Below are positions 5,231-5,498 of a DNA stretch of 5,498 bases, piece after piece (position 1 is the first letter of the stretch; the number at the start of each line of letters is the position of its first letter). The position numbers and the translations under genes are program-made. The notes under the pieces are model-generated. The model searched no databases. It had not been told where the DNA came from and worked only from the letters and a program-made list of their open reading frames with translations. The stretch is taken from the NCBI GenBank assembly GCA_023425905.1, contig JAFABT010000271.1, positions 1-5,498 of the forward strand, read 5' to 3'. This DNA is from Actinomycetes bacterium (GTDB lineage Bacteria; Actinomycetota; Actinomycetes; Actinomycetales; Cellulomonadaceae).

Positions 5231-5498
5231 CCTGGGTGATCGAGCGCCTCGCCCAGCGCGGCCCCGGGACGACGGTCGTCGTCCCGGCGGTCTGCTGGGT
5301 CCTGTCGGTGGGGCTGCTCGCGGCCTCCGTCGTCGTGAGCGCCGCGGATCCGACGGCCGCGCAGGGGGTGCCTGGGTTCGGCGACGCCGCGTGGTGGTGG
5401 GCGGTCGGCGTGCTCACCCTGCAGGCGGTCGCCCTCGCGGTATGGCGCGACCGGCCGCGGGTCGCCCTCGTCGCGGCCGCGGCCCTCGTGTCCGGGCT
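5227..5498 (+). CDS. Probable sensor histidine kinase, membrane N-terminus (truncated by window)
   Basis: Ninety codons are visible from the GTG at 5227, whose GTGA overlaps the stop of the protease gene. The peptide starts MTWVIERLAQ and has hydrophobic segments at about 17-38, 56-73 and from 78 on, joined by a short Trp-rich loop (AAWWWAVGV) and a WRDRPRVALV turn. This short-helix layout with an Arg-Pro-Arg turn resembles the N-terminal sensor region of actinobacterial DesK-type histidine kinases, which would be followed by HisKA_3 and HATPase domains. Those domains are outside the window, so another small membrane protein remains possible. No separate Shine-Dalgarno is clear (GAGGAGG-like bases lie at about 5210-5217, inside the protease gene, and could serve), which fits coupled translation. 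Confidence 0.6.
   Translation, partial: MTWVIERLAQRGPGTTVVVPAVCWVLSVGLLAASVVVSAADPTAAQGVPGFGDAAWWWAVGVLTLQAVALAVWRDRPRVALVAAAALVSG

Noticed and set aside
1..5498. tRNA, rRNA, CRISPR array, insertion sequence or prophage genes
   Set aside because: I looked for spaced repeats, transposase motifs and RNA gene patterns and saw none; composition is uniform across the window.

Overview
The window is very GC-rich DNA with strong G/C bias at third codon positions. It contains a secreted esterase with a Pro-Thr linker, a lipoprotein, and TANNNT-type -10 elements. This points to a high-GC Gram-positive (Actinomycetota), most plausibly a Cellulomonas-like polysaccharide-degrading member of the Micrococcales. 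The genus is inference; no rRNA or other diagnostic marker is present.

Layout: four genes lie on the minus strand and two on the plus strand. From left to right they are: (1) the 5' part of a secreted CE1/PHB-depolymerase-type esterase (minus, 952 to the left edge), cut inside a Pro-Thr linker that probably leads to a carbohydrate-binding module outside the window; (2) an AHSA1-like SRPBCC protein (minus, 1881-1075); (3) a HAD hydrolase with a DxYGT motif (minus, 2654-1953), apparently read from a leaderless promoter; (4) a 202-base spacer holding a tandem 15-bp repeat, a small dyad and a large hairpin; (5) a Cys-rich secreted lipoprotein of unknown function (minus, 4026-2857); (6) a 241-base divergent regulatory region with several dyads; (7) a CPBP/CAAX-type intramembrane protease (plus, 4268-5230); (8) the membrane N-terminus of a probable sensor histidine kinase (plus, 5227 to the right edge), overlapping the protease by GTGA.

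Functionally the window looks like several small transcription units rather than one pathway. The esterase would act outside the cell on plant cell-wall esters. The SRPBCC and HAD genes are same-strand housekeeping or accessory enzymes with no visible shared substrate. The tightest link is protease plus kinase: they are translationally coupled and sit behind a promoter with a 9-bp inverted repeat whose half-sites are 22 bp apart, which suggests a membrane-signalling operon that may regulate itself.

I see no mobile element, CRISPR array, tRNA or rRNA. I do not see a convincing new multi-gene system. The most interesting items are non-coding: the 49-nt hairpin at 2759-2807, the repeats upstream of the HAD promoter, and the dyads between the lipoprotein and protease genes.
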